A program made the translations under genes and the position numbers. Below are positions 43,456-53,392 of a DNA stretch of 64,000 nucleotides, one piece after another. The notes beneath the pieces were generated by a model. That model made no database searches and was not told the DNA's origin. It was given only the letters and a program-made list of their open reading frames with translations. Position 1 is the first letter of the stretch, and each line of letters opens with the position of its first letter. The stretch comes from Staphylococcus argenteus. GTDB lineage: Bacteria; Bacillota; Bacilli; Staphylococcales; Staphylococcaceae. Location of the stretch: assembly GCF_000236925.1 (NCBI RefSeq), contig NC_016941.1, positions 2,616,566 through 2,680,565 on the forward strand, given 5' to 3'.

Positions 43456-46308
43456 TTATGCATTATCATTATTGTCTTTTTTACGTCTTCTAAATAATAG
43501 TAAAGATCCTAATAATGTCATCATTGCACCAAATAAAGTTACATTTGTATTTTCACTCTTATCTCCTGTTTCTGGTAAAGCATCAGATATATCCTGTTTC
43601 GATACTTGATTAGAAAGCTTTGATTCCCCTTTAGGATTCGTAGGTGCTTTCTGTTCATTATTTGGTGGTGCAACTTCTGAATCGGAGTCGCTATCTGAGT
43701 CTGAGTCACTGTCGGAGTCTGAATCGCTATCTGAATCGGAGTCACTATCTGAATCTGAGTCATTATCTGAATCGGAGTCGCTATCTGAGTCTGAGTCACT
43801 GTCTGAATCTGAGTCACTATCAGAGTCGGAGTCGCTGTCTGAGTCCGAATCGCTATCTGAATCTGAGTCACTGTCTGAATCTGAATCACTATCTGAATCT
43901 GAGTCGCTATCTGAGTCGGAGTCGCTGTCTGAATCTGAATCACTATCTGAATCGGAGTCGCTATCTGAGTCTGAGTCACTATCTGAATCTGAGTCGCTGT
44001 CTGAGTCTGAATCGCTATCTGGATCCGAGTCGTTATCTGAGTCGGAATCGCTATCTGAATCCGAGTCGCTATCTGAGTCGAAATCGCTGTCGGAATCTGA
44101 ATCGCTGTCTGAGTCTGAATCGCTGTCGGAATCTGAGTCGCTATCTGAGTCGGAATCGTTGTCTGAATCTGAGTCGCTGTCTGAGTCCGAATCGCTGTCT
44201 GAATCTGAGTCGCTATCTGAGTCTGAATCGCTATCTGAATCCGAATCACTGTCTGAATCTAAGTCGCTATCTGAATCCGAATCGCTGTCTGAGTCTGAGT
44301 CACTTTCTGAATCTGAGTCACTATCTGAACCTGAGTCACTATCTGAGTCGCTGTCCGTATCAGAATCACTATCGCTTCCTGGATCTGGGCTTGGCTCTGG
44401 ATCTGGTGTTGGTTCCGGTTCTGGGTCTGGGCTTGGCTCTGGATCCGGTGTTGGTTCCGGTTCTGGATCTGGGCTTGGCTCTGGATCTGGGCTTGGCTCT
44501 GGATCCGGTGTTGGTTCCGGTTCTGGGTCTGGGCTTGGCTCTGGATCCGGTGTTGGTTCCGGTTCTGGATCTGGACTTGGCTCTGGATCAACTGGTGGTC
44601 CCGGTGTTGGATCAACTGGATTTACTGCTGAATCACCATCTGCACTTCCGCCACCATAACGTACAACATTCTCATTATTCCAACCGAAAATACTGTAGTC
44701 TCTACCTGTCACAGGATCAACATTTTCTTGAATAACCTGAGTTTTTAAGTTTTTACCTGTATTGTCGTAATGACCTTCTACTAATATTACATATGTTTTA
44801 GTAATATCACCAAATTTAATACTAGCTACATTTGGATGCTCATAATAGACTCTACTATTAAATTGATCAGTTACTTCTGTAAGATTAGAATCATTTGGAT
44901 CTGCATAGTAGCTATCTGATAATTTTGATGTGTCTTTAACTTCAAATATTCTCAGTTTCGTATCTGTAGCACTTACTTTACCGCTACTTTCTTCAATTTT
45001 ATCTTGGTAACCTTTAATATACACCCACGTATTACCTAAAACTCGTTGCTTAGGGTTAACAAATACAGTTTGCTTATATGTGTTTTGTCCTGAAGCTGTG
45101 TCTACGCCAATAATTTGAGAAGAAATATTTGCGCCATTTGGCTTATCAATACCTGCAATTGGTGAACTATAGTTATAAGTAATTTTATTGTTAAACATTT
45201 CATCTGCAATATTAATATTTGCATCATATGTCCCTGATTTAGGTGCCTTTGCTCTATCTGTAAAAAGAGGCAATGAAAATTGTCCGTTAATATTTTCTTT
45301 TCCATTTACATAATCTGTAAAGACAAATGTATATGTCTTAGTCAAAATATCATACGTTGCTTTAGCTACAACATCACCATTCGTACTTTTAATATCTGCA
45401 ATTGGCATCGTATTATTTGAGTTAGAATAATCCACATCACCATTCCCAGTTAAACTATCTGGTAACTTCGCTGTAAAGTAATCCCCTGATTTCACTTGCC
45501 CTGTCACTTTAAAGTTTGCCGCCATAAATGTGTTACCACTTTGGTTAGGATCAAATGTAGTCTTTTCTAATTTAAAATCACTTGCCGTAACTTTATCATT
45601 CACATTTGTACCTTTATTATCTGCAGCATTTACTACCGGTTCAGCAGCAGCTAAACTACGCAATGCTCTTGTTCTAACACTTGGTTTGTTAACCGCTTGT
45701 GTATTGGAAATCGATTGATTATTACTAGCACTAGTTTGTGGTGATGATTGTGGTAAATCGAGTATTTGAGGACTTTTAAGTTCGCTGTTTGTTGATGCAC
45801 TATTTGCATCACTCGTTGATTTATCTACTTTAGAATTTACTTCTTGAGGAACCGTTTGATCTTGCGGTTTTGCAGCTGTCGCTTGATCTTGAATAGCCGT
45901 TGTTTGAGGTGACTCACTTTTTACTGATGAAGTTTGATTATCACTTGATGGCGTCGTGTTATTCGTTGAAGATTGCTCTGTTGTAGTTGTATTACTTGTT
46001 TGTGTAGATGTCGATTGTGTTGTGCTATCTACTAAGGCACTGTCTGTATTTGTACTAATATCAGCTGTATCATTAGCCGTTGTGTTTGATTGAGGTGTTT
46101 CTATCATTTTGTTTTTTTCGGAATCTGCACTTGCATTATTTGTCGATGATTGTGTTGTATCATTCGATTTCTCTGATGCGTGTGCTTGATGATTGCCTAT
46201 CCCAAATAGTATGGTTGCACCTACTATTACTGATGTTGTACCTACTGTAAAACGTCTAATCGAATACTTATTCTGCTTATTCGACAAATAATCAATTCTC
46301 TTTTTCAA
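43456..46308 (-). CDS. clfB: Clumping factor B, cell-wall-anchored fibrinogen/keratin adhesin
   Basis: A 950-residue MSCRAMM. In order: YSIRR...[14 protein letters not shown] signal peptide (about 1-44), Ser/Thr/Asn-rich N1 region, the N2-N3 Ig-like ligand-binding domains (about 220-540) with the [10 protein letters not shown] latch-type motif, Pro-Asp-Glu repeats (about 569-643), Ser-Asp repeats (about 643-876), LPETG near 911, a hydrophobic helix and RRRKK tail for sortase A anchoring. The start is TTG at 46308, SD TGGAG 8 nt away; an ATG two codons upstream is too near the SD. It binds fibrinogen, cytokeratin and loricrin (literature). The aureolysin-site region reads SLAAAEPVV. Confidence 0.96.
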   Translation of the reverse strand: MKKRIDYLSNKQNKYSIRRFTVGTTSVIVGATILFGIGNHQAHASEKSNDTTQSSTNNASADSEKNKMIETPQSNTTANDTADISTNTDSALVDSTTQSTSTQTSNTTTTEQSSTNNTTPSSDNQTSSVKSESPQTTAIQDQATAAKPQDQTVPQEVNSKVDKSTSDANSASTNSELKSPQILDLPQSSPQTSASNNQSISNTQAVNKPSVRTRALRSLAAAEPVVNAADNKGTNVNDKVTASDFKLEKTTFDPNQSGNTFMAANFKVTGQVKSGDYFTAKLPDSLTGNGDVDYSNSNNTMPIADIKSTNGDVVAKATYDILTKTYTFVFTDYVNGKENINGQFSLPLFTDRAKAPKSGTYDANINIADEMFNNKITYNYSSPIAGIDKPNGANISSQIIGVDTASGQNTYKQTVFVNPKQRVLGNTWVYIKGYQDKIEESSGKVSATDTKLRIFEVKDTSKLSDSYYADPNDSNLTEVTDQFNSRVYYEHPNVASIKFGDITKTYVILVEGHYDNTGKNLKTQVIQENVDPVTGRDYSIFGWNNENVVRYGGGSADGDSAVNPVDPTPGPPVDPEPSPDPEPEPTPDPEPSPDPEPEPTPDPEPSPDPEPSPDPEPEPTPDPEPSPDPEPEPTPDPEPSPDPGSDSDSDTDSDSDSDSGSDSDSDSESDSDSDSDSDSDSDLDSDSDSDSDSDSDSDSDSDSDSDSDSDSDSDSDNDSDSDSDSDSDSDSDSDSDSDSDSDFDSDSDSDSDSDSDSDNDSDPDSDSDSDSDSDSDSDSDSDSDSDSDSDSDSDSDSDSDSDSDSDSDSDSDSDSDSDSDSDSDSDSDSDSDSDSDSDSDSDSDSDSDNDSDSDSDSDSDSDSDSDSDSDSDSDSDSEVAPPNNEQKAPTNPKGESKLSNQVSKQDISDALPETGDKSENTNVTLFGAMMTLLGSLLLFRRRKKDNNDNA
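43668..44378 (-). repeat. Ser-Asp (SD) repeat region of clfB
   Basis: About 235 codons of alternating Ser and Asp, encoded by imperfect 18-bp units rich in TCNGA(T/C). Occasional substitutions break the run: Asn (several), Phe, Leu, Pro and Glu in place of Ser or Asp. This forms the flexible stalk and is a substrate for SdgA/SdgB glycosylation. Its length varies by slippage. Other reading frames through it look open but are artefacts of composition. Confidence 0.93.
44378..44600 (-). repeat. Pro-Asp-Glu repeats of clfB
   Basis: Repeats of [17 protein letters not shown] type, about five units, encoded by near-identical DNA blocks of 30 and 54 bp (GGCTCTGGAT-type on the plus strand). They link the ligand-binding domains to the SD stalk. 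Confidence 0.88.
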
Positions 46309-46596
46309 AAACATTACTCCATTTCAATTTCTAGATTAGACTAAATTGTATAATGGATTAACAATTTTATCAATTGCTTTTTGAAAAAAATTATGTAAAA
46401 TTTGTTTTCTTCCTATTTATATAACTTAAAATTTTCTGTTAACTAGCAAATACCAATATACTACTTTTACACCTTTACAAATGATTTAACTTTTAAAAAC
46501 TTAGGCATTCTAAAAATTTTATAATCTTAAACATAGCTTTATTTACATCATTAGATACTTAGAAATCATATTAAATTATTTCTTACAAAATCAATA
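46309..46596. other. clfB upstream region
   Basis: AT-rich leader of clfB with no gene. I could not pick a convincing promoter or operator. Confidence 0.3.
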
Positions 46597-46626
46597 AGGC
46601 CTAACGTATCGTTTCACGTTAGACCT
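46597..46626 (-). terminator. Terminator of the arc operon (after arcR)
   Basis: AGGTCTAACGT and ACGTTAGGCCT pair with one mismatch on the minus strand, then TTATT. Confidence 0.8.
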
Positions 46627-46657
46627 CTTGTTCAACTTATTCATTTCACAATGTATA

Positions 46658-47362
46658 TTAAACACATACGTCATTAAATAAATGTTTGCTAATTAGCCAA
46701 TTTTTATGATCTTTTACCACAAGCTTTTCATCTTTCAACTCGTGAATAATATGACCAGCTGTTTCCCGAGAAATACCAGCCATATCACTCATTAATTGAA
46801 TTGTTAAAAATTGTTTGATTTCATAAAATTCATCTTGATCATAACCGACTGTTTGACATATATGGCATAGCAATTTAATAATTCTATCTTTTGCAAATTT
46901 ACTGGTTACAGCCATATTATAATTCATATGTTGTTGCTCATTATCTGTCATTAATGCAAAAAGAGTCAAAAATATATCATCATTAGATTTACATAAAAAG
47001 GCCATTAAATCTCGCGGCAAACCAAGAACCGTGCAATCTGTTAGCGCTGTACACAGTTCATTAACATCTTTCGGATGAAATAAATTGCTAATCGGAAATA
47101 ATACTTGTTCCTTATTAAAGTAGCGATATACATCTCCATTTTGATTATAGTGTTCTCTAATTATGTTACCTTCAATTAAAAAGTAAATATTGCTACTTTC
47201 TTGTGGTGAAAAATAAATAACTTGACCTTTTGAATAATGTCTGACAAAACATTCACTTTGATATGGTTGTAATATACTATAAGGGATATTAATATAATCT
47301 GCTAATGTCTTTAGTTCGCGTTCTAATTTATTATTCCTATCCAAAATAAAGTTTTCTGTCAT
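46658..47362 (-). CDS. arcR: Crp/Fnr-family activator of the arginine deiminase operon
   Basis: A 234-residue CRP/FNR-type regulator: cyclic-nucleotide-binding-like beta barrel (about 20-140), long dimer helix, and a C-terminal HTH with [20 protein letters not shown]. No N-terminal Cys cluster for an Fnr iron-sulphur centre is visible. It is the last gene of the arc operon, 102 bp after arcC, with SD AAGGAG. ArcR is reported to bind TGTGA-N6-TCACA and activate arc genes anaerobically; such a site is present before arcA. Confidence 0.92.
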   Translation of the reverse strand: MTENFILDRNNKLERELKTLADYINIPYSILQPYQSECFVRHYSKGQVIYFSPQESSNIYFLIEGNIIREHYNQNGDVYRYFNKEQVLFPISNLFHPKDVNELCTALTDCTVLGLPRDLMAFLCKSNDDIFLTLFALMTDNEQQHMNYNMAVTSKFAKDRIIKLLCHICQTVGYDQDEFYEIKQFLTIQLMSDMAGISRETAGHIIHELKDEKLVVKDHKNWLISKHLFNDVCV

Positions 47363-47464
47363 AAGTTAAACTCCTTCAAACCTTGCAAAGTGTCAGCAGA
47401 CCACTTTTTCATTTGAATCACTGGAGAAACACATTTATTGTTTTATCGTGTGATTATTAAAGGA

Positions 47465-48406
47465 CTACATGTGAATGTGTGTACCTTTATTACCTATTAA
47501 AGCATTATATGCTTGTTCTAAATTTGTAATAATAACTTTTTTATTAGTTCCACCTTCAACAAATCGGATTGCCGCTTCAATTTTTGGTAACATTGAGCCT
47601 TCTGCAAACTTGCCTTGTGCCGCGTAATTTTTCAAAGTTGCTATATCAATATCGTCGATTTGTTGTTGGTTTGGCTCATTAAAGTTAATAAACACATTTT
47701 CTACATTTGTAAGTATCATTAAAGTATCTGCTTCAATCAGCGTTGCTAATTTTTCACTAGCAAAATCTTTATCTATTACCGCTTCAACACCTTCATAGGT
47801 ATTTTCTTTTTTTATAACTGGAATACCGCCACCACCGCATGCAATGACGATATCTTTACCGTCTGCTAAAGTTCGAATTAACTGGTGTTCTAGTATAGAT
47901 TGAGGTAATGGTGATGCGACCACTTTTCTATAACCGCGACCTGCATCTTCTTTAAAGACTGACTCAGGTTGTTCTTTTTGTAATACTTCAACTTCATCCT
48001 TAGTATAAAATGGGCCAATTGGCTTTGTTGGATTATCAAATCGCGGATCATCTTTATCTACTTCTACACGAGTAACAATCGTCCCAACCGTCCTATCACT
48101 ATTCATTTCAGTTAAAATGCGATTGATTTCAGTTTCCAACCAATAGCCTATCATACCCTGCGACATAGCACCACAAGTATCAAGGGGCATTGCTGGTGTT
48201 GTGTCACTGTTAGAATTAGCTTGTTGTATTAATAAACTACCAATTTGTGGGCCATTACCATGTGAAATGACAATACGTGCTGGTGAATCGAATAAAGGCT
48301 TAAGATTATGCATTGCCTGCCTAATTGCAGTTTGTTGTGCTTCCGCTGTTGCTTCTTTTGTTTGAATCGCATTACCACCCAATGCAATGACAATTTTTTC
48401 TTCCAT
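47465..48406 (-). CDS. arcC: Carbamate kinase
   Basis: A 313-residue amino-acid-kinase-family enzyme making ATP from carbamoyl phosphate and ADP, the last energy-yielding step of the arginine deiminase pathway. [33 protein letters not shown] and the [10 protein letters not shown] segment are standard for the family. SD AAGGAG precedes ATG 48406. It follows arcD by 15 bp. Confidence 0.95.
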   Translation of the reverse strand: MEEKIVIALGGNAIQTKEATAEAQQTAIRQAMHNLKPLFDSPARIVISHGNGPQIGSLLIQQANSNSDTTPAMPLDTCGAMSQGMIGYWLETEINRILTEMNSDRTVGTIVTRVEVDKDDPRFDNPTKPIGPFYTKDEVEVLQKEQPESVFKEDAGRGYRKVVASPLPQSILEHQLIRTLADGKDIVIACGGGGIPVIKKENTYEGVEAVIDKDFASEKLATLIEADTLMILTNVENVFINFNEPNQQQIDDIDIATLKNYAAQGKFAEGSMLPKIEAAIRFVEGGTNKKVIITNLEQAYNALIGNKGTHIHM

Positions 48407-48421
48407 ACTATGTCTCTCCTT

Positions 48422-49852
48422 TTAGAAAACATTAATCATTCCCATCATTAATTTAATCAATCCGACAACTGCCAGTACGATAATAACTACAAAAAAGATA
48501 TAATCTGATTTGATTAAACGTGTATGATTATTCTTTTGAACGATTGAATAGACTAAAAGTGCTGGAATATAAAGCAACATTGTTAATAATAAATAATTAA
48601 TACCTGCTGCATAGATAAGCCATATAGCATAAAGTGAAGCTATAATTCCTATCGTCCACTGTTTTGTAGTTGCTTGTTGTCGATGTTCTAGTGTGTATTT
48701 AACTTGATAAAATGCGCTGAACATATACGGATATAAAATGGCACTTGATGCCAATGAAAATGCAAATTGATATGCACTCTGTGTAAATAACATACTTATT
48801 AAAAACAATTGAACTAATATATTAGTGATAAGTAATGCGTTTACTGGGGCACCATTTTTATTTTCCTTAGCAAACCATTTTGGGAATAAGCCATCCTTCG
48901 CAACAATAAAAGGTAATTCTCCTGCAAGTAATGTCCAACCTAACCATGCGCCGAGCACAGAAATAATTAATCCTATATTTACAAGGGTAGATCCCCAACC
49001 ACCAACAATATGTGCAAGTACTTGTGCCATACTTGGTGAATCTAATTGCGAAATATGATTTTGTAAAATAACTCCTTGTGCTAATACTGTTAATAAGAAA
49101 TAGATAATTAAAACCGAGATTAGTCCTATAACTGTGGCACTACCTACATCTTTTTTATTTTTAGCTCTACTAGAAAAAATGACTGCGCCTTCGATACCGA
49201 TAAATACCCAAACTGTTACTAGCATAGTACTTTTAACTTGGGACATCGTGCTTGCCCAACTAAACGGTAATATACCATCTGATGTCATACCGAAAAATCC
49301 TGTCTTAAAAGTGTCAAAATTAAATGCAATAATCATACATATAATTACAAGTAAGATAGGTATTAATTTTGCAACGGTAACAATACTATTGATAAATGCC
49401 GCCGTTTCAACACCTTTTAAAATTAAGAAATGTACTCCCCAAAGTAATAATGATGCCACGATAATACTTGGTAGCGTATTACCACCTTTAAATATAGGGA
49501 AAAAATTTCCTACTGATGACATCAATAGTGTGGCATAAGCTACGTTTCCTAAAAATGCAGAAAACCAATAGCCCCAAGCACTTATAAACCCAACAAAATC
49601 GCCAAATCCTGCCTGAGCGTAGCTGTATATACCACCATCCAGTTCCGGCCGTTCATTTGTTAAATTCTGAAATACGAACGCTAATGAAATCATACCGATA
49701 GCTGTAATGAGCCAACCAATAATAATAGCTAATCCACCGGCTTTACCGCCCATATCAGACATGATATTAAAAGCACCGCCACCAATCATGGATCCTATAA
49801 CTAGTCCAATCAAAGAAGACTTACTAAGTTTGTTATCTCCTGATTCGTTCAT
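48422..49852 (-). CDS. arcD: Arginine:ornithine antiporter
   Basis: A 476-residue APC-family antiporter exchanging external arginine for ornithine. GLVIGSMIGGGAFN in helix 1 is the substrate-binding motif, and about 12-13 helices follow. Two ATGs at 49858 and 49852 follow the SD AAAGGAG; the second gives 8-nt spacing and is preferred. It lies between arcB and arcC in the arc operon. Confidence 0.94.
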   Translation of the reverse strand: MNESGDNKLSKSSLIGLVIGSMIGGGAFNIMSDMGGKAGGLAIIIGWLITAIGMISLAFVFQNLTNERPELDGGIYSYAQAGFGDFVGFISAWGYWFSAFLGNVAYATLLMSSVGNFFPIFKGGNTLPSIIVASLLLWGVHFLILKGVETAAFINSIVTVAKLIPILLVIICMIIAFNFDTFKTGFFGMTSDGILPFSWASTMSQVKSTMLVTVWVFIGIEGAVIFSSRAKNKKDVGSATVIGLISVLIIYFLLTVLAQGVILQNHISQLDSPSMAQVLAHIVGGWGSTLVNIGLIISVLGAWLGWTLLAGELPFIVAKDGLFPKWFAKENKNGAPVNALLITNILVQLFLISMLFTQSAYQFAFSLASSAILYPYMFSAFYQVKYTLEHRQQATTKQWTIGIIASLYAIWLIYAAGINYLLLTMLLYIPALLVYSIVQKNNHTRLIKSDYIFFVVIIVLAVVGLIKLMMGMINVF

Positions 49853-49948
49853 ATTCATTTCTCCTTTAATATCAATATGAAGCGCCTGTTCATATCAACA
49901 ATATCTAAATCAACAGACACATCATATCAATATACTTCCATTAAGTAA

Positions 49949-50959
49949 CTAACTCCCTAATGTTGCTGCCATAACTGCTTTAATTGTATGCATTCTATTT
50001 TCAGCTTGATCGAAAACTTTTGAATGTTCACTTCTAAAGATTTGGTCTGTAACTTCCATTTCAGTCAAGCCATATTTTTCATAAATTTCTTGTCCATATA
50101 ATGTATTTGTATCGTGAAATGCTGGTAAACAGTGTAAGAATATCGTTGAATCTTTGCCTGTTAAATCAAACATTTCTTGATTCACTTGATAATCTTTTAA
50201 TAAATTAATACGTTGTTCAAATTCATTTTCTTCACCCATTGATACCCATACATCCGTATAAATAACATCTGTATCTTTAACCGCTTCTGCAATATTATCC
50301 GTAATCTTAATAGATCCACCATATTGTTTCGCTTTTTCTTCTGCAATTTCAACATATGCTTCTTTAGGATTTAACGATTGAGGTGTACAAATTCTCACAT
50401 TAACACCTAACATTGCACCTGCTACCATTAAAGAATGCGCAATATTATTACGACCGTCACCAACATATGTTAAGTTAATACCTTCTAAGTAGCCGAAGTT
50501 TTCTTTAACTGTCATAAAATCAGCTAGCATTTGTGTTGGATGCCAATCATCTGTTAAACCATTCCATACTGGTACGCCTGAAAATTTTGCTAAATCTTCC
50601 ACTGCTTGTTGTGAAAAACCACGGAATTCAATACCATCGAACATTCTTCCTAATACTTTCGCAGTGTCTTCTACAGATTCTTTTTTACCTAACTGAATAT
50701 CATTTTTCCCTAAAAATTCTGGATGTGCGCCTAAATCAATCGATGCTACTGTAAATGCAGCACGTGTACGAGTAGAATTTTTTTCAAATAATAATGCAAT
50801 ATTTTTACCAGCAAGATAATGGTGCTTAATACCTTTTTTCTTATAATCCTTTAATGTAATCGCAAAATCAATCAAGCCTTCAAATTCAGCTTTCGTATAA
50901 TCACTTTCTTTTAATAATGATCTACCTTTTAAATCATATGGTTTTTGAATTTCTGTCAT
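49949..50959 (-). CDS. arcB: Catabolic ornithine carbamoyltransferase
   Basis: A 336-residue enzyme that phosphorolyses citrulline to ornithine and carbamoyl phosphate. The carbamoyl-phosphate loop [27 protein letters not shown] and [11 protein letters not shown] are intact. The ATG at 50959 has SD GTGAGGG; the frame runs further to 50983 without one. It starts 32 bp after arcA. Confidence 0.96.
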   Translation of the reverse strand: MTEIQKPYDLKGRSLLKESDYTKAEFEGLIDFAITLKDYKKKGIKHHYLAGKNIALLFEKNSTRTRAAFTVASIDLGAHPEFLGKNDIQLGKKESVEDTAKVLGRMFDGIEFRGFSQQAVEDLAKFSGVPVWNGLTDDWHPTQMLADFMTVKENFGYLEGINLTYVGDGRNNIAHSLMVAGAMLGVNVRICTPQSLNPKEAYVEIAEEKAKQYGGSIKITDNIAEAVKDTDVIYTDVWVSMGEENEFEQRINLLKDYQVNQEMFDLTGKDSTIFLHCLPAFHDTNTLYGQEIYEKYGLTEMEVTDQIFRSEHSKVFDQAENRMHTIKAVMAATLGS

Positions 50960-50991
50960 AAATTTCACCCTCACTTCTATCATTTACTATG

Positions 50992-52227
50992 TTAAATATC
51001 TTCTCGGTATAGTGGTTGACTCATACATCTTGGGCCACCTCGTCCACGTACCAATTCACTACCAGATATTTCAATAACTTTTATACCTTTTTGTCTTAAT
51101 AAATCATTTGATACATAATTTCTATCATAAGTCACTACAACGCCTGGTCTAATACATAAAGTGTTTGATCCGTCATTCCACTGTTCTCTTGCGCCATCAA
51201 TGACATCACCATTTCCAGTTGGAATAAATTGAATATTATTTATGCCTAAAACTTCTTCTAATGTATCTTTTAAGTGGCTAGATTGTTTGATAATAATGTC
51301 TTGATTATCTTCATCATATTCAATAATAAATATATTCATATTGCCTTCTGCCTTTAAAATGGCTGAGTGCATTGTAAATTTGTCATAATCTATCATCGTG
51401 AATACTGTATCTAAATGCATAAATGTTCGACTTGTCGGAATTTCAATTGCTACTACTTTTTTAAAGGACGCCTCTGGATTTTTGAAAATACGACGCGCTA
51501 ACTTTTCAATTGCTTGTGCAGATGTACGTTCTGAGACACCAATTGCTAAAACATCTTTAGATAACACAAGCTCATCGCCACCTTCAATGTTGAATGGGCA
51601 ATCTCTATCTAACCAAACCGGGATGTTTGCATCTTTAAATCTAGGATGGTGTTTCACAATATATTGAATAAAAATAGATTCTCGTCGTCGTGCTCTCCAA
51701 AACATCCGGTTGATTGTAATACCATGTCCTATTGACGCTTGTGGATCTCGTGTAAAATATAGATTCGGCATTGGATCTAAATAAAATGGATATTTATCAT
51801 CCATATATTCAACAAGATGTGTACACTTAGGATCTATTTCTTCTTTACGAACACCAGACATAATTTTATCTACGAGTTCTTGATTTGAGAGTGTCGCAAA
51901 CAATGCTTTAATTTCTTCTTCGTGACCTAAAATTGTTTTTTTAGACTCTGCTAAAACATCCTCAATAAACTGACTTCTAACTTGAGCATCTTCAATACTT
52001 TCAGCAGCTAACTTTTCAAGATAAAGTACTTCTACGCCCTCATCTCTAAGTACCTGTGCAAAATGATCATGCTCTTTTTGAGCAACCTCTAAATAAGGAA
52101 TATCATCGAATAATAATCCATCTAAATAATCAGGTACAAGATTTTCTAATTCTTTGCCAGGACGCTTAAGCAACACAGTCTTTAAAGTTCCAATTTCGCT
52201 ATTCACTTTAATTGGTCCATTTGTCAT
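50992..52227 (-). CDS. arcA: Arginine deiminase
   Basis: A 411-residue guanidino-group hydrolase converting arginine to citrulline and ammonia. The active-site Asp/Glu/His segments ([25 protein letters not shown]) and the nucleophilic Cys in [13 protein letters not shown] near the C-terminus are present. SD AGGAGG precedes the ATG. First gene of arcABDCR; ammonia and ATP from the pathway support acid tolerance and anaerobic survival. Confidence 0.97.
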   Translation of the reverse strand: MTNGPIKVNSEIGTLKTVLLKRPGKELENLVPDYLDGLLFDDIPYLEVAQKEHDHFAQVLRDEGVEVLYLEKLAAESIEDAQVRSQFIEDVLAESKKTILGHEEEIKALFATLSNQELVDKIMSGVRKEEIDPKCTHLVEYMDDKYPFYLDPMPNLYFTRDPQASIGHGITINRMFWRARRRESIFIQYIVKHHPRFKDANIPVWLDRDCPFNIEGGDELVLSKDVLAIGVSERTSAQAIEKLARRIFKNPEASFKKVVAIEIPTSRTFMHLDTVFTMIDYDKFTMHSAILKAEGNMNIFIIEYDEDNQDIIIKQSSHLKDTLEEVLGINNIQFIPTGNGDVIDGAREQWNDGSNTLCIRPGVVVTYDRNYVSNDLLRQKGIKVIEISGSELVRGRGGPRCMSQPLYREDI

Positions 52228-52289
52228 GTCTATTTCCTCCTTTTGACTTTGAATTCAACTAGAGTATAGACAATTTTCAAACGCTTTCA

Positions 52290-52305
52290 TGTGATTATAT
52301 TCACA
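52290..52305. promoter_or_regulatory. ArcR/CRP-type box upstream of arcA
   Basis: TGTGATTATATTCACA fits TGTGA-N6-TCACA exactly and lies 63 bp before arcA. The minus-strand sequence next to it, TGAAAGCGTTTGAA, has one good half of a cre site. Confidence 0.8.
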
Positions 52306-52358
52306 TAAAGAAAGTCGAAAATTCCATGTCTTTTTGTTATACAATACATAATAATGGA

Positions 52359-52410
52359 TTTTTATGCATAAATAAAGTTATTTTAGCGTTAAATATGCAT
52401 TTTTTATTCA
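52359..52410. promoter_or_regulatory. ARG-box-like sites between argR and arcA
   Basis: Two sites, TTTTATGCATAAATAAA near 52360-52376 and TATGCATTTTTTATTCA at 52394-52410, resemble the ArgR/AhrC consensus (CATGAATAAAAATKCA and its complement). Paired boxes are typical. ArgR control is inference. Confidence 0.5.
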
Positions 52411-52493
52411 AAACAAGCCTAAAAAGTATGTTATATAAAGTTTTTTATACAGTCAAATGAATGTCTATGAATTTTTTCTCTTTATAAAAAACA

Positions 52494-52535
52494 TGCGTAC
52501 ACAAGTTAAAATTTAGTAATCAACTTGTGTACGCA
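52494..52535 (-). terminator. Terminator of argR
   Basis: Perfect 14-bp stem TGCGTACACAAGTT / AACTTGTGTACGCA, then TGTTTTTT on the minus strand. Confidence 0.92.
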
Positions 52536-52574
52536 CAATATGATGTGAATATATTTTGTTTTAATTGAAAATGT

Positions 52575-53024
52575 TTATCCAAATAACTTTGCATATACAT
52601 ACTTGGCCATCTCATTTGATGACGTTAATATCAATGTTGTATCATTCCCACTAACTGTCCCTAATATCTCTTCAATATTTAATTGATCGATAAAATAGTT
52701 AATGCCTTGTGCAAAACCTGGGGATGTTTTGACAATAATGTATGAACCATTGATGATTGAGCTTAGAACCTCATGTTCACAATAGTGTTTAAACTTTTCT
52801 TTCATCTCACGCTCGGTTTGATTATTAATTGCTTTATAAACCCACGTTTCACAATCAATCGGTATGCGATATATATTTAGTTCCTTTAAGTCTTTAGCAA
52901 TTGTTGTAGCGCTGTATCTCACACCAAAATACGCTTCAATATATGATATAATTTGTTCTTTTTTATAAATGTTATGCTTTTTAACTATTGTAGAAACTAA
53001 TTCTAATCGTTTACTTTTCTTCAT
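52575..53024 (-). CDS. argR: ArgR/AhrC-family arginine repressor
   Basis: A 149-residue regulator with an N-terminal winged helix (SATTIAKDLKELNIYRI) and a C-terminal hexamer/arginine-binding domain ending IEEILGTVSGNDTTLILTSS, where GTxxGDDT is usual and Asn replaces the first Asp. SD AAGGAG precedes the ATG. Located directly upstream of arcA, it probably controls the arc operon in response to arginine; S. aureus has another ArgR elsewhere. Confidence 0.9.
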   Translation of the reverse strand: MKKSKRLELVSTIVKKHNIYKKEQIISYIEAYFGVRYSATTIAKDLKELNIYRIPIDCETWVYKAINNQTEREMKEKFKHYCEHEVLSSIINGSYIIVKTSPGFAQGINYFIDQLNIEEILGTVSGNDTTLILTSSNEMAKYVYAKLFG

Positions 53025-53271
53025 TTTGTAAACTCCTTTTGTAGTTAAGTTTCTTGTATTATTAAATAAATTTATGTATGTTTCATTTATAATTTAACAC
53101 TTTATTTTGCAAAAGATAATAAAAATGTATGTAAATTTTTGTGACAACTTTTAAAACAGCATTTGTATTTTAGATAACATGTTCTTTATTGAAATTGCTT
53201 GATTATTGATATTATTAGACTGTCAGGATGTCTTACAGCAGACAAACCTCACACTTACCCTATAAATACAA

Positions 53272-53323
53272 AAGAGGATGTGTATCAACAAAGAAATTGC
53301 TTTTTTGTTAATACCATCCTCTT
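53272..53323 (-). terminator. Terminator of aur
   Basis: AAGAGGATG and CATCCTCTT close a stem extended by TAACAAA/TTTGTTG; TTTTGTATTT follows on the minus strand. The rest of 53025-53392 holds only the argR leader and AT-rich DNA. Confidence 0.82.
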
Positions 53324-53392
53324 ATATAAGCTGTATTTTAAAATTAAATTATTTATAAGTGTTTAACATTACTTCTTCTTGTTTCTATACTT

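Noticed and set aside
43668..44600. CRISPR-like regular repeats
   Set aside because: The repeats are in frame within clfB, with no unique spacers and no cas genes.
43539..44735. Long open frames on both strands across the clfB repeat region (up to 363 codons)
   Set aside because: They arise from the 18-bp Ser-Asp repeat, which keeps other frames free of stops; no SD and only low-complexity products.
52278..52293. Full cre site before arcA
   Set aside because: Only one half matches well; mentioned as a half site only.
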